A program made the translations under genes and the position numbers. Of a stretch of DNA of 64,000 nt, positions 1-9,897 are shown piece by piece. Below the pieces are notes generated by a model that was given only the letters and a program-made list of their open reading frames with translations, was not told the origin of the DNA and did not search any database. The DNA is from VYFG01 sp965221795 (lineage in GTDB: Bacteria; Pseudomonadota; Gammaproteobacteria; Arenicellales; Poriferihabitantaceae), in contig OZ244914.1 in the NCBI GenBank assembly GCA_965221795.1, positions 1,984,001-2,048,000 on the forward strand. Reading direction: 5' to 3'. Positions within the stretch are counted from its first letter, which is position 1. Each line of letters opens with the position of its first letter.

Positions 1-846
1 ATCGGTCTTCTGATCCAGAATACTGATTCACGCAGCCGGGATTACCGCCAGATCCGGGATCGTTTTCGTCCGGGACACGCGGATTTTACGTACCAGAAAA
101 AATATGGTCTGAGAGACTATCGTGGCGGCGGACGTTCTTCTGCACGAGAAACCGCCGTGCGGGTGGCTGCAGGTGCGATTGCCAGAAAGTACCTTCGTCA
201 AACCTATGGCGTGGAAATCCGTGGATGCATTTACCAGATTGCCGACCAAATCATTCCTCCGACTGACTGGGATCAAGTCCATCATAATCCTTTTTTCGTG
301 GCCAGCCGCGATGCAGTGTCCTCTCTGGAATCCCTGATTCAGGAGGTGCGCAAGGCGGGGGATTCGGTGGGCGCAGGGGTGATGGTGGAGGCACTCAAGA
401 TGCCGGTGGGTTGGGGCGAACCCGTCTTCGGTCGACTGGATGCGGATATCGCAGCGGCGATGTTGAGTATCAATGCCAGCAAGGGAGTGGAATTTGGTGC
501 TGGATTCGACTCCATTCGGCAACGGGGTTCGGAACATCGCGATGAACTGACTGATTCCGGCTTTCTCAGCAATCATGCCGGCGGCATGCTTGGCGGCATT
601 TCCAGTGGCCAGGATGTTGTTGTGCGGGTGGCTTTCAAGCCGACTTCCAGCATTTTGGTGCCTGGCCGCACGGTGGATCTGGACAATCGGATGGTGGAGA
701 TCAGTACACCCGGCCGGCACGACCCATGTGTCGGGATTCGGGCAGTGCCCATTGTGGAAGCCATGCTGGCCTTGGTGTTGATGGACCACGCTCTGCGGCA
801 TCGGGCACAGAATGGAAAGTGCCCGTCCTGCTCCTCCGAACTGTGA
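1..846 (+). CDS. aroC: Chorismate synthase, C-terminal part (5' end outside window)
   Basis: The frame is open from base 1 and encodes 281 residues of a protein normally about 360 long, so roughly the first 80 residues lie to the left. The segment YRGGGRSSARETAVRVAAGA is the chorismate synthase signature, and the C-terminal half with HDPCVGIRAVPIVEAM is equally typical. The enzyme converts 5-enolpyruvylshikimate-3-phosphate to chorismate with reduced FMN in the cytoplasm, the last shared step to the aromatic amino acids. It ends 91 bases before leuC, on the same strand. Confidence 0.97.
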   Translation: MGLLIQNTDSRSRDYRQIRDRFRPGHADFTYQKKYGLRDYRGGGRSSARETAVRVAAGAIARKYLRQTYGVEIRGCIYQIADQIIPPTDWDQVHHNPFFVASRDAVSSLESLIQEVRKAGDSVGAGVMVEALKMPVGWGEPVFGRLDADIAAAMLSINASKGVEFGAGFDSIRQRGSEHRDELTDSGFLSNHAGGMLGGISSGQDVVVRVAFKPTSSILVPGRTVDLDNRMVEISTPGRHDPCVGIRAVPIVEAMLALVLMDHALRHRAQNGKCPSCSSEL

Positions 847-937
847 CAGAAATATGGCAAGCTGATGGGAAAAGCAACAGAGAACTTGCAGGATTATGTT
901 ACTATTCGACACATATTCACCATGTGGCTGACATCGG

Positions 938-2341
938 ATGGGGAAGACCCTGTATGACAAGATTTGGGATCAACATGTCGTCCATGCCGAAGAAGACGGG
1001 ACATCGCTGATTTACATTGATCGCCACCTCGTGCACGAGGTAACCTCGCCGCAGGCTTTTGAGGGGCTGCATCTGGCCGGACGAAAGCCATGGCGCACAT
1101 CCAGCATGGTCGCGGTTCCAGATCACAATATTCCCACCACGACGGATCATGTCGAGATTGACGATCCCGTATCTCGGCTGCAGGTGGCGACGCTGGATCA
1201 GAACTGCAATCATTTTGGGATCACAGAGTTTGGCATGGGGGATATCCGTCAGGGGATTGTGCATGTCATCGGACCGGAACAGGGGATCACACTGCCGGGG
1301 ATGACCATTGTCTGTGGCGATTCCCATACGGCAACCCATGGCGCATTCGGTGCATTGGCTTTCGGTATCGGGACTTCGGAAGTGGAACATGTGATGGCAA
1401 CCCAGTGCCTGATCCAGCGCAAGGCCAGGAATATGCGCGTCCAGGTGGAGGGTCGGTTGCCTTCTGGAGTCGGTGCCAAGGATTTGATCCTCGCCATCAT
1501 CGGGAAGATCGGCACAGCCGGAGGCACCGGGCATACTATCGAATTTTCCGGATCAAGCATTGCATCGATGAGCATGGAAGCCCGGATGACGATTTGCAAT
1601 ATGACCATCGAAGCCGGGGCCCGGGCCGGTATGATTGCAGTAGACGATACCACGCTTGGCTATCTGCAGGGGCGTCCCTATGCACCACAGGGTGAAATGT
1701 GGCAACGGGCGGTCACCACTTGGCGTGAGCTGCACAGTGATGAGGATGCGATCTTTGATCGTGAGGTAATGCTGGTAGCCGATGACCTACTTCCACAGGT
1801 CACTTGGGGGACTTCCCCTGAAATGGTGACGGATATCAATGGCACGGTGCCCGACCCAGAGATGGCCGGGGACTCGATTGCGCAGGAGAGTATCCGTCAG
1901 GCCCTGTGCTACATGGGACTGGAAGCGGGCACCCGGATTCGGGACATCCATCCGGATCACATCTTTATCGGATCTTGCACCAACAGCCGGATCGAGGATT
2001 TGCGCGAGGCTGCTCAAGTGATCAAGGGGCATCGGGTACATCAAGATATCAAGCAGGCACTGGTGGTGCCGGGATCTGGTCTGGTGAAGCAACAGGCCGA
2101 GCAGGAAGAGTTGGACCGAATTTTTCTGGATGCTGGTTTCGAGTGGCGCAATCCCGGTTGTTCCATGTGCCTGGCCATGAATGCGGATCGCCTGACGCCG
2201 GGAGACCGCTGTGCTTCCACATCCAACCGAAATTTCGAAGGGCGGCAAGGACAAGGTGGCCGTACGCATTTGGTTTCACCGGCCATGGCCGCCGCCGCTG
2301 CTGTGGCTGGGCATTTCATCATGCCGGAAGAACTCCGATGA
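938..2341 (+). CDS. leuC: 3-isopropylmalate dehydratase, large subunit
   Basis: 467 residues, the usual length. It isomerises 2- to 3-isopropylmalate in leucine synthesis as a heterodimer with LeuD. The three [4Fe-4S] ligands are visible: Cys347 in FIGSCTNSR, and Cys408 and Cys411 in NPGCSMCLAMN. The N-terminal CGDSHTATHGAFG block is the aconitase-family signature. The ATG at 938 is chosen because MGKTLYDKIWDQHVV is the family N-terminus. The stop overlaps the leuD start by 4 bases, so the two are translationally coupled. No leuB follows, unlike many leuCDB clusters. Confidence 0.98.
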   Translation: MGKTLYDKIWDQHVVHAEEDGTSLIYIDRHLVHEVTSPQAFEGLHLAGRKPWRTSSMVAVPDHNIPTTTDHVEIDDPVSRLQVATLDQNCNHFGITEFGMGDIRQGIVHVIGPEQGITLPGMTIVCGDSHTATHGAFGALAFGIGTSEVEHVMATQCLIQRKARNMRVQVEGRLPSGVGAKDLILAIIGKIGTAGGTGHTIEFSGSSIASMSMEARMTICNMTIEAGARAGMIAVDDTTLGYLQGRPYAPQGEMWQRAVTTWRELHSDEDAIFDREVMLVADDLLPQVTWGTSPEMVTDINGTVPDPEMAGDSIAQESIRQALCYMGLEAGTRIRDIHPDHIFIGSCTNSRIEDLREAAQVIKGHRVHQDIKQALVVPGSGLVKQQAEQEELDRIFLDAGFEWRNPGCSMCLAMNADRLTPGDRCASTSNRNFEGRQGQGGRTHLVSPAMAAAAAVAGHFIMPEELR

Positions 2342-2988
2342 GACCGTTTACCGTACTGGAAGGATTGGTTGCTCCGCTGGATCGGGCCAATGTGGATACG
2401 GATGCCATCATCCCCAAGCAGTTCCTGAAGTCCATCCAGCGTTCCGGCTTCGGCCCCAATCTGTTTGATGAATGGCGTTATCTTGATCATGGCGAACCGG
2501 GAATGGATCATTCCTCGCGTCCACTGAATCCAGATTTCGTCCTCAACCAGGACTGCTATCAGGGGGCATCCATCCTGCTGACGAGAGAAAACTTTGGTTG
2601 TGGCTCTTCCCGGGAGCATGCACCCTGGGCCCTGATGGATTTCGGCATCCGGTGCCTGATCAGCTCAAGCTTCGCGGACATTTTTTTCAACAATTGCTTC
2701 AAGAACGGAGTGTTGCCAGTGGTCCTCGAAGAAGCGGTTGTGGACGATCTTTTTGCCCAGGTGTTGGCACAACCCGGTTACCGGATCCTGGTCGACTTGC
2801 CGGCCCAAACCGTCCACTTGCCGGATCGACGGGTAATTGGTTTTGAGGTAGATTCCTTCCGCAAGCACTGCTTGGTTCATGGCCTGGACGAGATCGGCCT
2901 GACTCTTGGCAAGATGGATGCCATCCGACAGTATGAGGAGCGCCGGCGGGATCAGGCTCCTTGGCTCTTTGCCGAACCGGGCGGGTGA
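2338..2988 (+). CDS. leuD: 3-isopropylmalate dehydratase, small subunit
   Basis: 216 residues and full length. It begins MRPFTVLEGLVAPLDRANVDTD, the family start, at an ATG that overlaps the leuC stop (ATGA). The motif GCGSSREHAPWAL is the swivelling-domain signature of the small subunit. It pairs with LeuC for isopropylmalate isomerisation. The coding frame continues upstream inside leuC without a stop, so the start is fixed by homology and the coupling overlap rather than by frame opening. Confidence 0.97.
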   Translation: MRPFTVLEGLVAPLDRANVDTDAIIPKQFLKSIQRSGFGPNLFDEWRYLDHGEPGMDHSSRPLNPDFVLNQDCYQGASILLTRENFGCGSSREHAPWALMDFGIRCLISSSFADIFFNNCFKNGVLPVVLEEAVVDDLFAQVLAQPGYRILVDLPAQTVHLPDRRVIGFEVDSFRKHCLVHGLDEIGLTLGKMDAIRQYEERRRDQAPWLFAEPGG

Positions 2989-3065
2989 TGTGTGATCTGA
3001 ACAGGCAGGAGAAGCAGGCATCCAGGATGCCGGCAAAGTGGTTTCGGATGAACCGGTAAGGTACA

Positions 3066-4889
3066 GTGTCTGACTTTCGCTCCAGGCTATTTTTCGCGCT
3101 GGTGGCTGTATGGGTGCTAGGTGTGATGGGGCGTCCTGTAGTGGCTATCGGGATGGAACTGGGTCCTCTGACCGTACACTCTGGGAGCGGTGAACCACTC
3201 CGGTTGTCGATTTTGCTCGAATCTGTCGAGAGCTCCGAGCAGGATTCCTTGACAGTCTCGCTGGCCAACCCGTCGGACTACACGGCTGCAGGAATGGATT
3301 ATCCGCCATCGGCCCGGGATCTGCAGTTTCAGCTGGTTCCATTGGGGTCGGGAAGTTACCAGATCGTAATCACCACGGATCGTGCGATCGAGGAAGAAGT
3401 GTTGCGGCTGCTGGTGTCCGTGATGGGGTCGGACAGTCGTCTGGTACGTGACTATCCGGTTTTTTTGACTTCATCAGATTCCCAAGATTCCGTGATCTTG
3501 TCCGGGCGTATCGAGCCTACGGATTTCAGTCGTCCCCAGACCCCGGTGATGCCGGGAGGAGAAATGACCGTTGAGTGGGGAGATACCCTTTCTCATATCG
3601 TTCAGAGAATGCAATTGCCGGAGGGCATTCATCGCTTTCAGGGATATCTGGCGTTACTTCGGGCCAATCCGGAGGCCTTTGTCAGCCAAAACATGAATCG
3701 CTTACGTAGCGACGTACTGCTGGATATCCCCAGTCTGGATGAAATCGCGCGGGTATCGTACACCGAGTCTGTCAATGCGTTTTCCCGGCAACTGGCCGAG
3801 TTCACCGCGTACAAGGACAGCCTGCGCCCGCGTCCGACCGTGGACCCCCGACCCATATCGGAACCCCTGTCTCCCGATTCTGACATCATGGATTCAGGGC
3901 AATCCGAACAGATGGAACTTGCCAGCCCTTCGCTGACCGCACCGGCGGGTGTCGACGCCATGCCGGAGCCGGAAGCGACGATCAAACCGGTAGATCACGC
4001 TGCCATTGTGATCGATCCTGCCACCGATGGTCAGTTGACGATCAGCCAGCAAATGGAACTGGACAGCGAACTCGATGAGGATGCCAACAAAACCGCTCTG
4101 GATGCCATGGAAGCCCAACTGGAGGGACTGGGAGAACGGGTCCTTTCCGAGACTGTGGAAAGTGAAAGCATACGTGAACAACTGACCAGTCTACAGGAAA
4201 GTAGGGAGCAGGCTGTTCGCCTGATCGAGGTTGAGGATGAGAATCTTGCGGCGATTCAGGATCGGGTCCGTGACTCGCAGGAAAGGGATATGCTGTTGGG
4301 CCAGGAAGAGGGTTCTGGCGATGGCACGATATCCCGCCAAGAAGGTATGACTGCGGCCGGAGAGCCTGTGGGTCTGGCATCCATCACTTCGGATGATACG
4401 ATGAAGTCCGATACCGCTCATACTCAGGGCATAGAATCGAAATCACAATCAGAACCGGATGACCCGCGGGCACAAGTAGAAGAAGATGCCGGTACCCGGG
4501 ACGGGGAGGAATCCTTGCCTGATCTTCAGGCGATGCTGGACCAATTGGCAGATTCGTCTGCGTCCTCTCGGTCAGATTCTGTCGTCGAGCAAGGGTCATC
4601 AGAAGATTTGATTGTCTCTGGCTCGGATGCGGGTCAGGACGAACAGCCCCCGACGACAGGATCGGTCGGTTCTGCAGGGGAAGAGGCAGCATCAGACACA
4701 TCTGACAGCGACTCCCCCCAGAATAGCCCACTGGCCTGGATCCGAAATGCAGTCTCTTTGCTGCCGGATCATGGTCAGAAGATTGCGGTTGCGTTACTCG
4801 CATTTCTCGCTGCCCTCTTTATCTGGCAGCGTCGCAAGACCAGGAGGCGTCTGGAACCGGGTGCCGAAGAAATGGGGACATACGGATAG
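3066..4889 (+). CDS. FimV/HubP-like polar membrane protein, short form
   Basis: 607 residues from a GTG. An N-terminal signal/membrane segment (about residues 5-28) is followed by the FimV N-terminal beta domain (MELGPLTVHSGSGEPL...), a LysM-type peptidoglycan-binding stretch (about 165-225, VEWGDTLSHIVQRM), a long acidic low-complexity region with a predicted coiled coil (about 325-400), and one membrane helix near the C-terminus (IAVALLAFLAALFIW) with a basic cytoplasmic tail. FimV/HubP proteins organise the cell pole, pili and chemotaxis arrays. This one stops just after the membrane segment and lacks the long acidic cytoplasmic region and C-terminal TPR domain of larger FimV proteins. Confidence 0.8.
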   Translation: MSDFRSRLFFALVAVWVLGVMGRPVVAIGMELGPLTVHSGSGEPLRLSILLESVESSEQDSLTVSLANPSDYTAAGMDYPPSARDLQFQLVPLGSGSYQIVITTDRAIEEEVLRLLVSVMGSDSRLVRDYPVFLTSSDSQDSVILSGRIEPTDFSRPQTPVMPGGEMTVEWGDTLSHIVQRMQLPEGIHRFQGYLALLRANPEAFVSQNMNRLRSDVLLDIPSLDEIARVSYTESVNAFSRQLAEFTAYKDSLRPRPTVDPRPISEPLSPDSDIMDSGQSEQMELASPSLTAPAGVDAMPEPEATIKPVDHAAIVIDPATDGQLTISQQMELDSELDEDANKTALDAMEAQLEGLGERVLSETVESESIREQLTSLQESREQAVRLIEVEDENLAAIQDRVRDSQERDMLLGQEEGSGDGTISRQEGMTAAGEPVGLASITSDDTMKSDTAHTQGIESKSQSEPDDPRAQVEEDAGTRDGEESLPDLQAMLDQLADSSASSRSDSVVEQGSSEDLIVSGSDAGQDEQPPTTGSVGSAGEEAASDTSDSDSPQNSPLAWIRNAVSLLPDHGQKIAVALLAFLAALFIWQRRKTRRRLEPGAEEMGTYG

Positions 4890-5217
4890 AAATAGAAGTA
4901 ACCGATCGGCCCGTCCTGACCATCCCTTCGATGTTTCGGCGAGAGCAGGTTGAACATGGCGTTCACTCTATCAGGCCATTGTCCTTTTGCTGTGCATTAC
5001 CACTTCCGAGCAGGCATTCTAAATCCCAGGTCATAATGGGTCTTCATGAGATTCCCCTCATCACAGACATCGGCGGGATCAGCTTGTGCCGATGGCATTG
5101 GTACCGGGATATAGGATGGGGACCGATAATATAGAGTACACTGAGTCAGCTTATCTGAATCAGTAAATATTGGGGCCAGCCCTTTGTCGAGTCTCACTCT
5201 ACCATTCGGTTGGCTGC
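4890..5217. other. Intergenic region, nothing recognised
   Basis: About 330 bases between the convergent fimV-like gene and the carbonic anhydrase gene. I see no gene, clear terminator hairpin or repeat. Confidence 0.5.
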
Positions 5218-5763
5218 TTATCCCCGGGGCTCATTGCTGGAGTCCGGAACGGCTGTAAGCTGTCGGTAGCGGAGTATATTGTTCACATAGACCTGTGCCA
5301 ATTGATTCAACTGTTCGACTTCCTGGTGGTCGAGTTCCCGAAGAATTCGTCCGGGTGATCCCAGTACCAGTGATCGGGCAGGAAATTCCTTGCCTTCGGC
5401 GATCAGGGTGTTGGCCCCCACAATGCAGGATTCGCCGATTTTGGCATGATTCATGATTACACTGCCGATGCCGATCAGGCTGCCGTCCCCAATGGTACAG
5501 CCATGGAGCGTGGCACAGTGTCCCACAGTGACATTCTTGCCAATCTGGAGGGGGATGCCGGGGTCCGCATGCAACATGCAGTGATCCTGTACGTTACTCC
5601 GCTCTCCGATCTCAATCTGGTCGTTGTCCCCTCGGGCCACCGCATGGAACCAGATGCTGGCGTAGCGCGCCATAGAGACGGAACCGATGAGATCGGCACT
5701 CGGTGCAACGAAAGCAGAAGGGTCAATGTGTGGGGTGTGATCGCCCAGGCGATAAATCGTCAT
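5218..5763 (-). CDS. Gamma-carbonic anhydrase family protein (YrdA-like)
   Basis: 181 residues from the ATG at 5763, giving MTIYRLGDHTPHIDPSAFVAPSA; the longer open frame upstream is not expected. The sequence is a left-handed beta-helix of hexapeptide repeats (IGSVSM, IGKNVT, IGDGSLIGIGSVI, IGESCIVGANTLI). The metal-ligand histidines are in DHCMLHAD and TVGHCATLHGC. Family members bind zinc or iron as trimers; carbonic anhydrase activity is often undemonstrated for the YrdA branch. The gene lies 26 bases downstream of sohB on the same strand, probably co-transcribed. Confidence 0.9.
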   Translation of the reverse strand: MTIYRLGDHTPHIDPSAFVAPSADLIGSVSMARYASIWFHAVARGDNDQIEIGERSNVQDHCMLHADPGIPLQIGKNVTVGHCATLHGCTIGDGSLIGIGSVIMNHAKIGESCIVGANTLIAEGKEFPARSLVLGSPGRILRELDHQEVEQLNQLAQVYVNNILRYRQLTAVPDSSNEPRG

Positions 5764-5789
5764 GACATAGAACCCAATTCCATGGCAGA

Positions 5790-6842
5790 TCACATCAGCA
5801 GGGGAGAGCCGGTCTCTGTCTCTCGCAGGTAGTGATTCTGGCTTCGGCGGAACTGGGTAAACAGGTCATTGACGCGCTCGGGCAAGGACTTGCGGCGACA
5901 GAATTCCACTCGGATGAGATCTCTTTCTTCTCGATTTGACATCAGGTAGTCATCGCTGGTGCGAAGTTCATCGACAAGGCCCAGCTCCAGTGCCTTTGCG
6001 CCGAGCCAGTGTTCCCCGGTCGCGACCTTTTCGAGGTCAAGGGAAGGACGCCTCTCGGCAATGAAGGCTTTGAACAGTGCATGGGTTTCTTCCAGGTCGT
6101 GCTGCATCTTCTGTCGTGCTGCATCGGTATTTTCCCCAAAGATAGTCAGGGTCCTCTTGTATTCTCCTGCTTGCAGTTGCTCAAAATCCACATTATGCTT
6201 TTTCAGAAACCGATGCAGATTCGGTATCTGTGCCAGTACCCCGATCGATCCGATGATGCTGAAGGGGGCGGCAATGATGCGGTTGGCCACACAAGCCATC
6301 ATGTAACCGCCACTGGCTGCGATCTTGTCCACTGCAATGGTGAGGGGAATTTTGCGGTCTCTCAACCGCTGTAGTTGGCTGGCCGCCAATCCGTAGCCAT
6401 GTACGACACCGCCTCCACTTTCGAGCCTAAGCAGTACTTCGTCCTGTTCGCTGACGTTGGTAAGAATCGCACTGATTTCATTGCGCAGAGCCTCGGTGGC
6501 ACTGGCTCGGATATCTCCGTCAAAGTCCAGAACAAATACTCTTGATCGGGCGACTTCTTCTTGGCGATGGGCGGCTTTCTTTTCCTGCTTGGCTTTTTGT
6601 TTGGCCCTTTTCTTCTCTGACTTCAGCCATTGTTTTTGCCCATTGGGCCCCAGACTGGCTCCCTTGAGAGTCGATTCCATTTGATCATACTGCTGATTTA
6701 ACAAGGTCAGGCGGATTTCCATCTCTTCTTTCCGATGGCGCATGGCGGTGGAAACAATGCTCCCGACAATGATCAGGATCGCCACGACAATCGTGGCCGC
6801 TTTGGCGAAGAAAAGGCCATACTCGGTAAGAAATTCCATCAT
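5790..6842 (-). CDS. sohB: Probable inner-membrane protease SohB (peptidase S49)
   Basis: 350 residues, the usual length. An N-terminal membrane helix (about 10-33) is followed by a basic coiled-coil linker rich in K/Q/R (about 70-98) and the S49 protease domain. The catalytic serine is in KIAASGGYMMACVA and the general-base lysine in the AGEYKRTLTIFGENT stretch, the Ser/Lys dyad arrangement of SppA/SohB enzymes. It likely acts in the periplasm anchored to the inner membrane. It is preceded by glnS and followed by the carbonic anhydrase gene on the same strand. Confidence 0.93.
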   Translation of the reverse strand: MMEFLTEYGLFFAKAATIVVAILIIVGSIVSTAMRHRKEEMEIRLTLLNQQYDQMESTLKGASLGPNGQKQWLKSEKKRAKQKAKQEKKAAHRQEEVARSRVFVLDFDGDIRASATEALRNEISAILTNVSEQDEVLLRLESGGGVVHGYGLAASQLQRLRDRKIPLTIAVDKIAASGGYMMACVANRIIAAPFSIIGSIGVLAQIPNLHRFLKKHNVDFEQLQAGEYKRTLTIFGENTDAARQKMQHDLEETHALFKAFIAERRPSLDLEKVATGEHWLGAKALELGLVDELRTSDDYLMSNREERDLIRVEFCRRKSLPERVNDLFTQFRRSQNHYLRETETGSPLLM

Positions 6843-6863
6843 GAGATCAGCGATATGATTCGG

Positions 6864-8540
6864 TCAGTGATTGCGGGATTGTAGTTTTGCCCAACGGTCA
6901 CGCAAGGTGACGATGCGATTGAAAACCAGCGAATGCTCACAGCTGTCCTGATCCTGGCAGAAATACCCCAGTCGCTCGAACTGGAAGCGAGTGTCCGGGC
7001 TGGCGGAGGCCAGGGACGCTTCCAGTTTGCAATGCGGCAGGATTTCCAGAGACCTGGGATTGATCTCCGCAGAAAGATCTGTTGCCTGGCCCGATTGGGG
7101 GTTCGGCGTCTGGAACAGGCGATCATACAGACGAACCTCAGCATCCGTGGCATCCGCGGCATTGACCCAATGGATAATGCCTTTCACTTTTCTGCCTTCA
7201 GGTTGTATGCCGTTGCGGGTTTCTGGCAGGTATTCACAGTGCAGGGCACGAATGTTACCAGAGTCGTCCCGATCCATTCCGATGCACCGGATGACAAAGG
7301 CATGGCGCAGCCGAACCTCTCTTCCGGGTCCCAGACGGAAAAACGTTTCCGGTGGGTCGAGCATGAAATCGTCCTGTTCGATATACAGCTCCCGCGACAA
7401 GGTGATCAGTCGACTGCCCATCTCCGGGTGATTGGGGTGGTTGGGAACTTCCAGGGTTTCGGTCTCTTGTTCGGGAAAATTGTCGATGATGACACGCAAT
7501 GGTCGCAGGACGGCCAAGGCCCGGATGGCAACCGGGTTCAAGTCTTCCCTGATCGCATTTTCGAGCGCCAGCATATCGATCCGGTTATCTTTTTTGGTGA
7601 TACCGACTGTGGCAATGAAGTTGCAAATCGATGTCGGCGTGAATCCGCGACGTCTCAGCCCACAGATCGTGGGCATGCGTGGATCATCCCAGCCGTCGAC
7701 GACCTTGTCCTCTACCAGACGCGTCAACAGGCGTTTGCTCAACACGGTGTAACTGAGATTGAGGCGGGAAAACTCGATTTGGCGCGGTTTGGCTGGAATG
7801 GTCAGGTGGGCCAGAAACCAGTCATACAATGGCCGATGGTCTTCGAACTCCAGCGTGCACAGGGAGTGGGTTACGCCTTCAATTGCATCACTGAGACCGT
7901 GGGTAAAGTCGTACATCGGATATATGCACCAGCGATTCCCCGTGCGTTGATGATTGTGGTGACGGATGCGATAGAGGATCGGGTCTCGCAAGTTGATATT
8001 GGGGGAAGTCATGTCAATCTTTGCCCGCAGCACCCGTTCTCCGTCACCGAATTCCCCGGCTCGCATGCGCTCGAACAGCATCAGGTTTTGTTCCACGCTG
8101 TTGGCCCGGTCAGGGCTGGGGCGACCGGGTTCGGTAAGTGTGCCACGGTATTCCCTGATCTGGATAGTGGATAGACTATCTACATAAGCCAGTCCTTTGT
8201 GGATGAGTTCCAGAGCATAGGCATACAGTTGCTCGAAGTAGTCTGAAGCATGAGCAACCCGGTTGATCGGGAAGCCAAGCCAGCGTACATCTTCCTTGAT
8301 CGCTTCGACAAATTCTTCATCTTCCCTGATCGGGTTTGTGTCATCGAATCTCAGGGTGCAGCGACCATTGTAATCTTGTGCGATACCGAAATTGAGCCAG
8401 ACGGATTTCGTATGACCAATATGCAGGTACCCGTTTGGCTCCGGGGGGAAACGGGTGATGATCTCCGTATGTTTTCCGCAATCCAGGTCTGCATCGATGA
8501 TCTGCCGGATAAAGTTGGAACCAGTGCTTTGGTCGCTCAT
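6864..8540 (-). CDS. glnS: Glutaminyl-tRNA synthetase
   Basis: 558 residues from the ATG at 8540 (MSDQSTGSNF). It charges tRNA-Gln directly, a trait mainly of gamma- and some betaproteobacteria. The class I HIGH motif is in FPPEPNGYLHIGHTKS near residue 40, and the KMSKS-equivalent is VLSKRLLTRLV near residue 260. The C-terminal anticodon-binding beta-barrels are present through GYFCQDQDS. The frame extends 13 codons upstream, but the family start is at the chosen ATG. Confidence 0.98.
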   Translation of the reverse strand: MSDQSTGSNFIRQIIDADLDCGKHTEIITRFPPEPNGYLHIGHTKSVWLNFGIAQDYNGRCTLRFDDTNPIREDEEFVEAIKEDVRWLGFPINRVAHASDYFEQLYAYALELIHKGLAYVDSLSTIQIREYRGTLTEPGRPSPDRANSVEQNLMLFERMRAGEFGDGERVLRAKIDMTSPNINLRDPILYRIRHHNHQRTGNRWCIYPMYDFTHGLSDAIEGVTHSLCTLEFEDHRPLYDWFLAHLTIPAKPRQIEFSRLNLSYTVLSKRLLTRLVEDKVVDGWDDPRMPTICGLRRRGFTPTSICNFIATVGITKKDNRIDMLALENAIREDLNPVAIRALAVLRPLRVIIDNFPEQETETLEVPNHPNHPEMGSRLITLSRELYIEQDDFMLDPPETFFRLGPGREVRLRHAFVIRCIGMDRDDSGNIRALHCEYLPETRNGIQPEGRKVKGIIHWVNAADATDAEVRLYDRLFQTPNPQSGQATDLSAEINPRSLEILPHCKLEASLASASPDTRFQFERLGYFCQDQDSCEHSLVFNRIVTLRDRWAKLQSRNH

Positions 8541-8616
8541 ACCATGGATGGTCAAATGGGGGCGTGGAGTATATCCCAATCAAGGCATAGAAGGCGATGG
8601 AGCCGGAGATAAGGTG

Positions 8617-9765
8617 TCAGAGCAGTAACTTCTGCATCGTGCTGGCATAACAGGTCTTGAGGAGTTCAAGGTCAGCCAGGCAGACGCACTCGTTAATCTG
8701 GTGAATGGTAGCGTTCACAGGCCCTAACTCGACGACTTCAGCGCCCGTGGGAGCAATAAAGCGTCCATCCGACGTTCCTCCGGCCGTTGAACATTCCGGT
8801 TCTCGGCCGGTGGTTTCCCGGATGCTTTCAATGACGGCTTCCCGGAGGCGGCCAGCACCGGTTTCAAAGGGAAGGCCGCTTAGAGACCAGTGAATGCTGA
8901 AAGACAGGCCATGCTCCCTGAGCAGCGCTTCCGTAGTCTGGCGCAGGTAGTCTTCCGTCACTTCCGGGGAAAACCGGAAGTTCATATCCACTACCAGTGT
9001 GCCCGGAATGATATTGTGGGCACCGGTGCCGGCATGAATATTGGAAATCTGCAGGCTGGTAGGTGGAAAATGCTCATTGCCGCGGTCCCATTCGATGGTC
9101 ACCAATTGCTGCAGTGCCGGCAGTGCCAGATGGACAGGATTCTTCGCATTATACGGATAGGCGATATGGCCCTGGACTCCCTGAATGGTCACAGTAGCAC
9201 TCAAGGAACCACGTCGTCCGACCTTGATTACATCTCCCAGCAAGTGAGAGCTGGATGGTTCTCCCACAATACAGTGATCAATCCGCTCTCCCCGTTCCCT
9301 GAGTACATCAAGCACCGCCTTGGTACCATCACAGGCAGGTCCTTCCTCATCACTGGTAATCAGTAGTGCAATCGACCCCTGATGCTTGGGATGTGCGGCC
9401 ACGAAATCTTCACATGCGCACACAAAAGCAGCAATGCTGCCCTTCATGTCGGCGGCACCTCTCCCATACAGCATGCCGTTGACGATGGTGCCTTCGAAGG
9501 GTGGATGTTGCCACTCAGACTCTGGACCGGTCGGGACGACATCGGTATGACCAGCAAGCACAAACAGGGGGGCGGTTTTCCCTCGCCGGATCCAGCTGTT
9601 GGTCACTCCTCCACGGCAGATGGTTTCGCAATCGAATCCGGCATTGGTCAGTCGGGTTGCAATCAGATGCTGGCATCCGGCATCTTGCGGTGTAATGGAA
9701 GGCCTCTGGACCAGTTCTCTGGCCAGCCTGGCCGTCGGGGATAGTGAGTGATTCGGGGCGGACAT
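8617..9765 (-). CDS. dapE: Succinyl-diaminopimelate desuccinylase
   Basis: 382 residues from the ATG at 9765. It hydrolyses N-succinyl-LL-diaminopimelate in lysine/peptidoglycan synthesis as a dinuclear zinc M20 peptidase. Visible metal ligands and catalytic residues are in LAGHTDVVPTG, YGRGAADMKGS, TSDEEGPACDGT and the late His of NATIHQINECV; CSTAGGTSDGRF is DapE-specific. The open frame continues about 59 codons upstream, but the added residues do not resemble the family. No good ribosome-binding site is seen, so the start rests on homology. Confidence 0.95.
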   Translation of the reverse strand: MSAPNHSLSPTARLARELVQRPSITPQDAGCQHLIATRLTNAGFDCETICRGGVTNSWIRRGKTAPLFVLAGHTDVVPTGPESEWQHPPFEGTIVNGMLYGRGAADMKGSIAAFVCACEDFVAAHPKHQGSIALLITSDEEGPACDGTKAVLDVLRERGERIDHCIVGEPSSSHLLGDVIKVGRRGSLSATVTIQGVQGHIAYPYNAKNPVHLALPALQQLVTIEWDRGNEHFPPTSLQISNIHAGTGAHNIIPGTLVVDMNFRFSPEVTEDYLRQTTEALLREHGLSFSIHWSLSGLPFETGAGRLREAVIESIRETTGREPECSTAGGTSDGRFIAPTGAEVVELGPVNATIHQINECVCLADLELLKTCYASTMQKLLL

Positions 9766-9897
9766 AAACCAACAAGGGGGAGTAGAATACCAGTAGGTAG
9801 ATTGTATCAACAAGCGACTGCCATGACCGGCCAACCGGAACCGGGCTTTTGCGGATGCATGCATTATCGACCGAACTGCTGAAGATTTGACCGCAAC

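Noticed and set aside
28..960. 310-codon minus-strand frame at the window start
   Set aside because: Opposite strand of aroC, whose protein signature is unmistakable.
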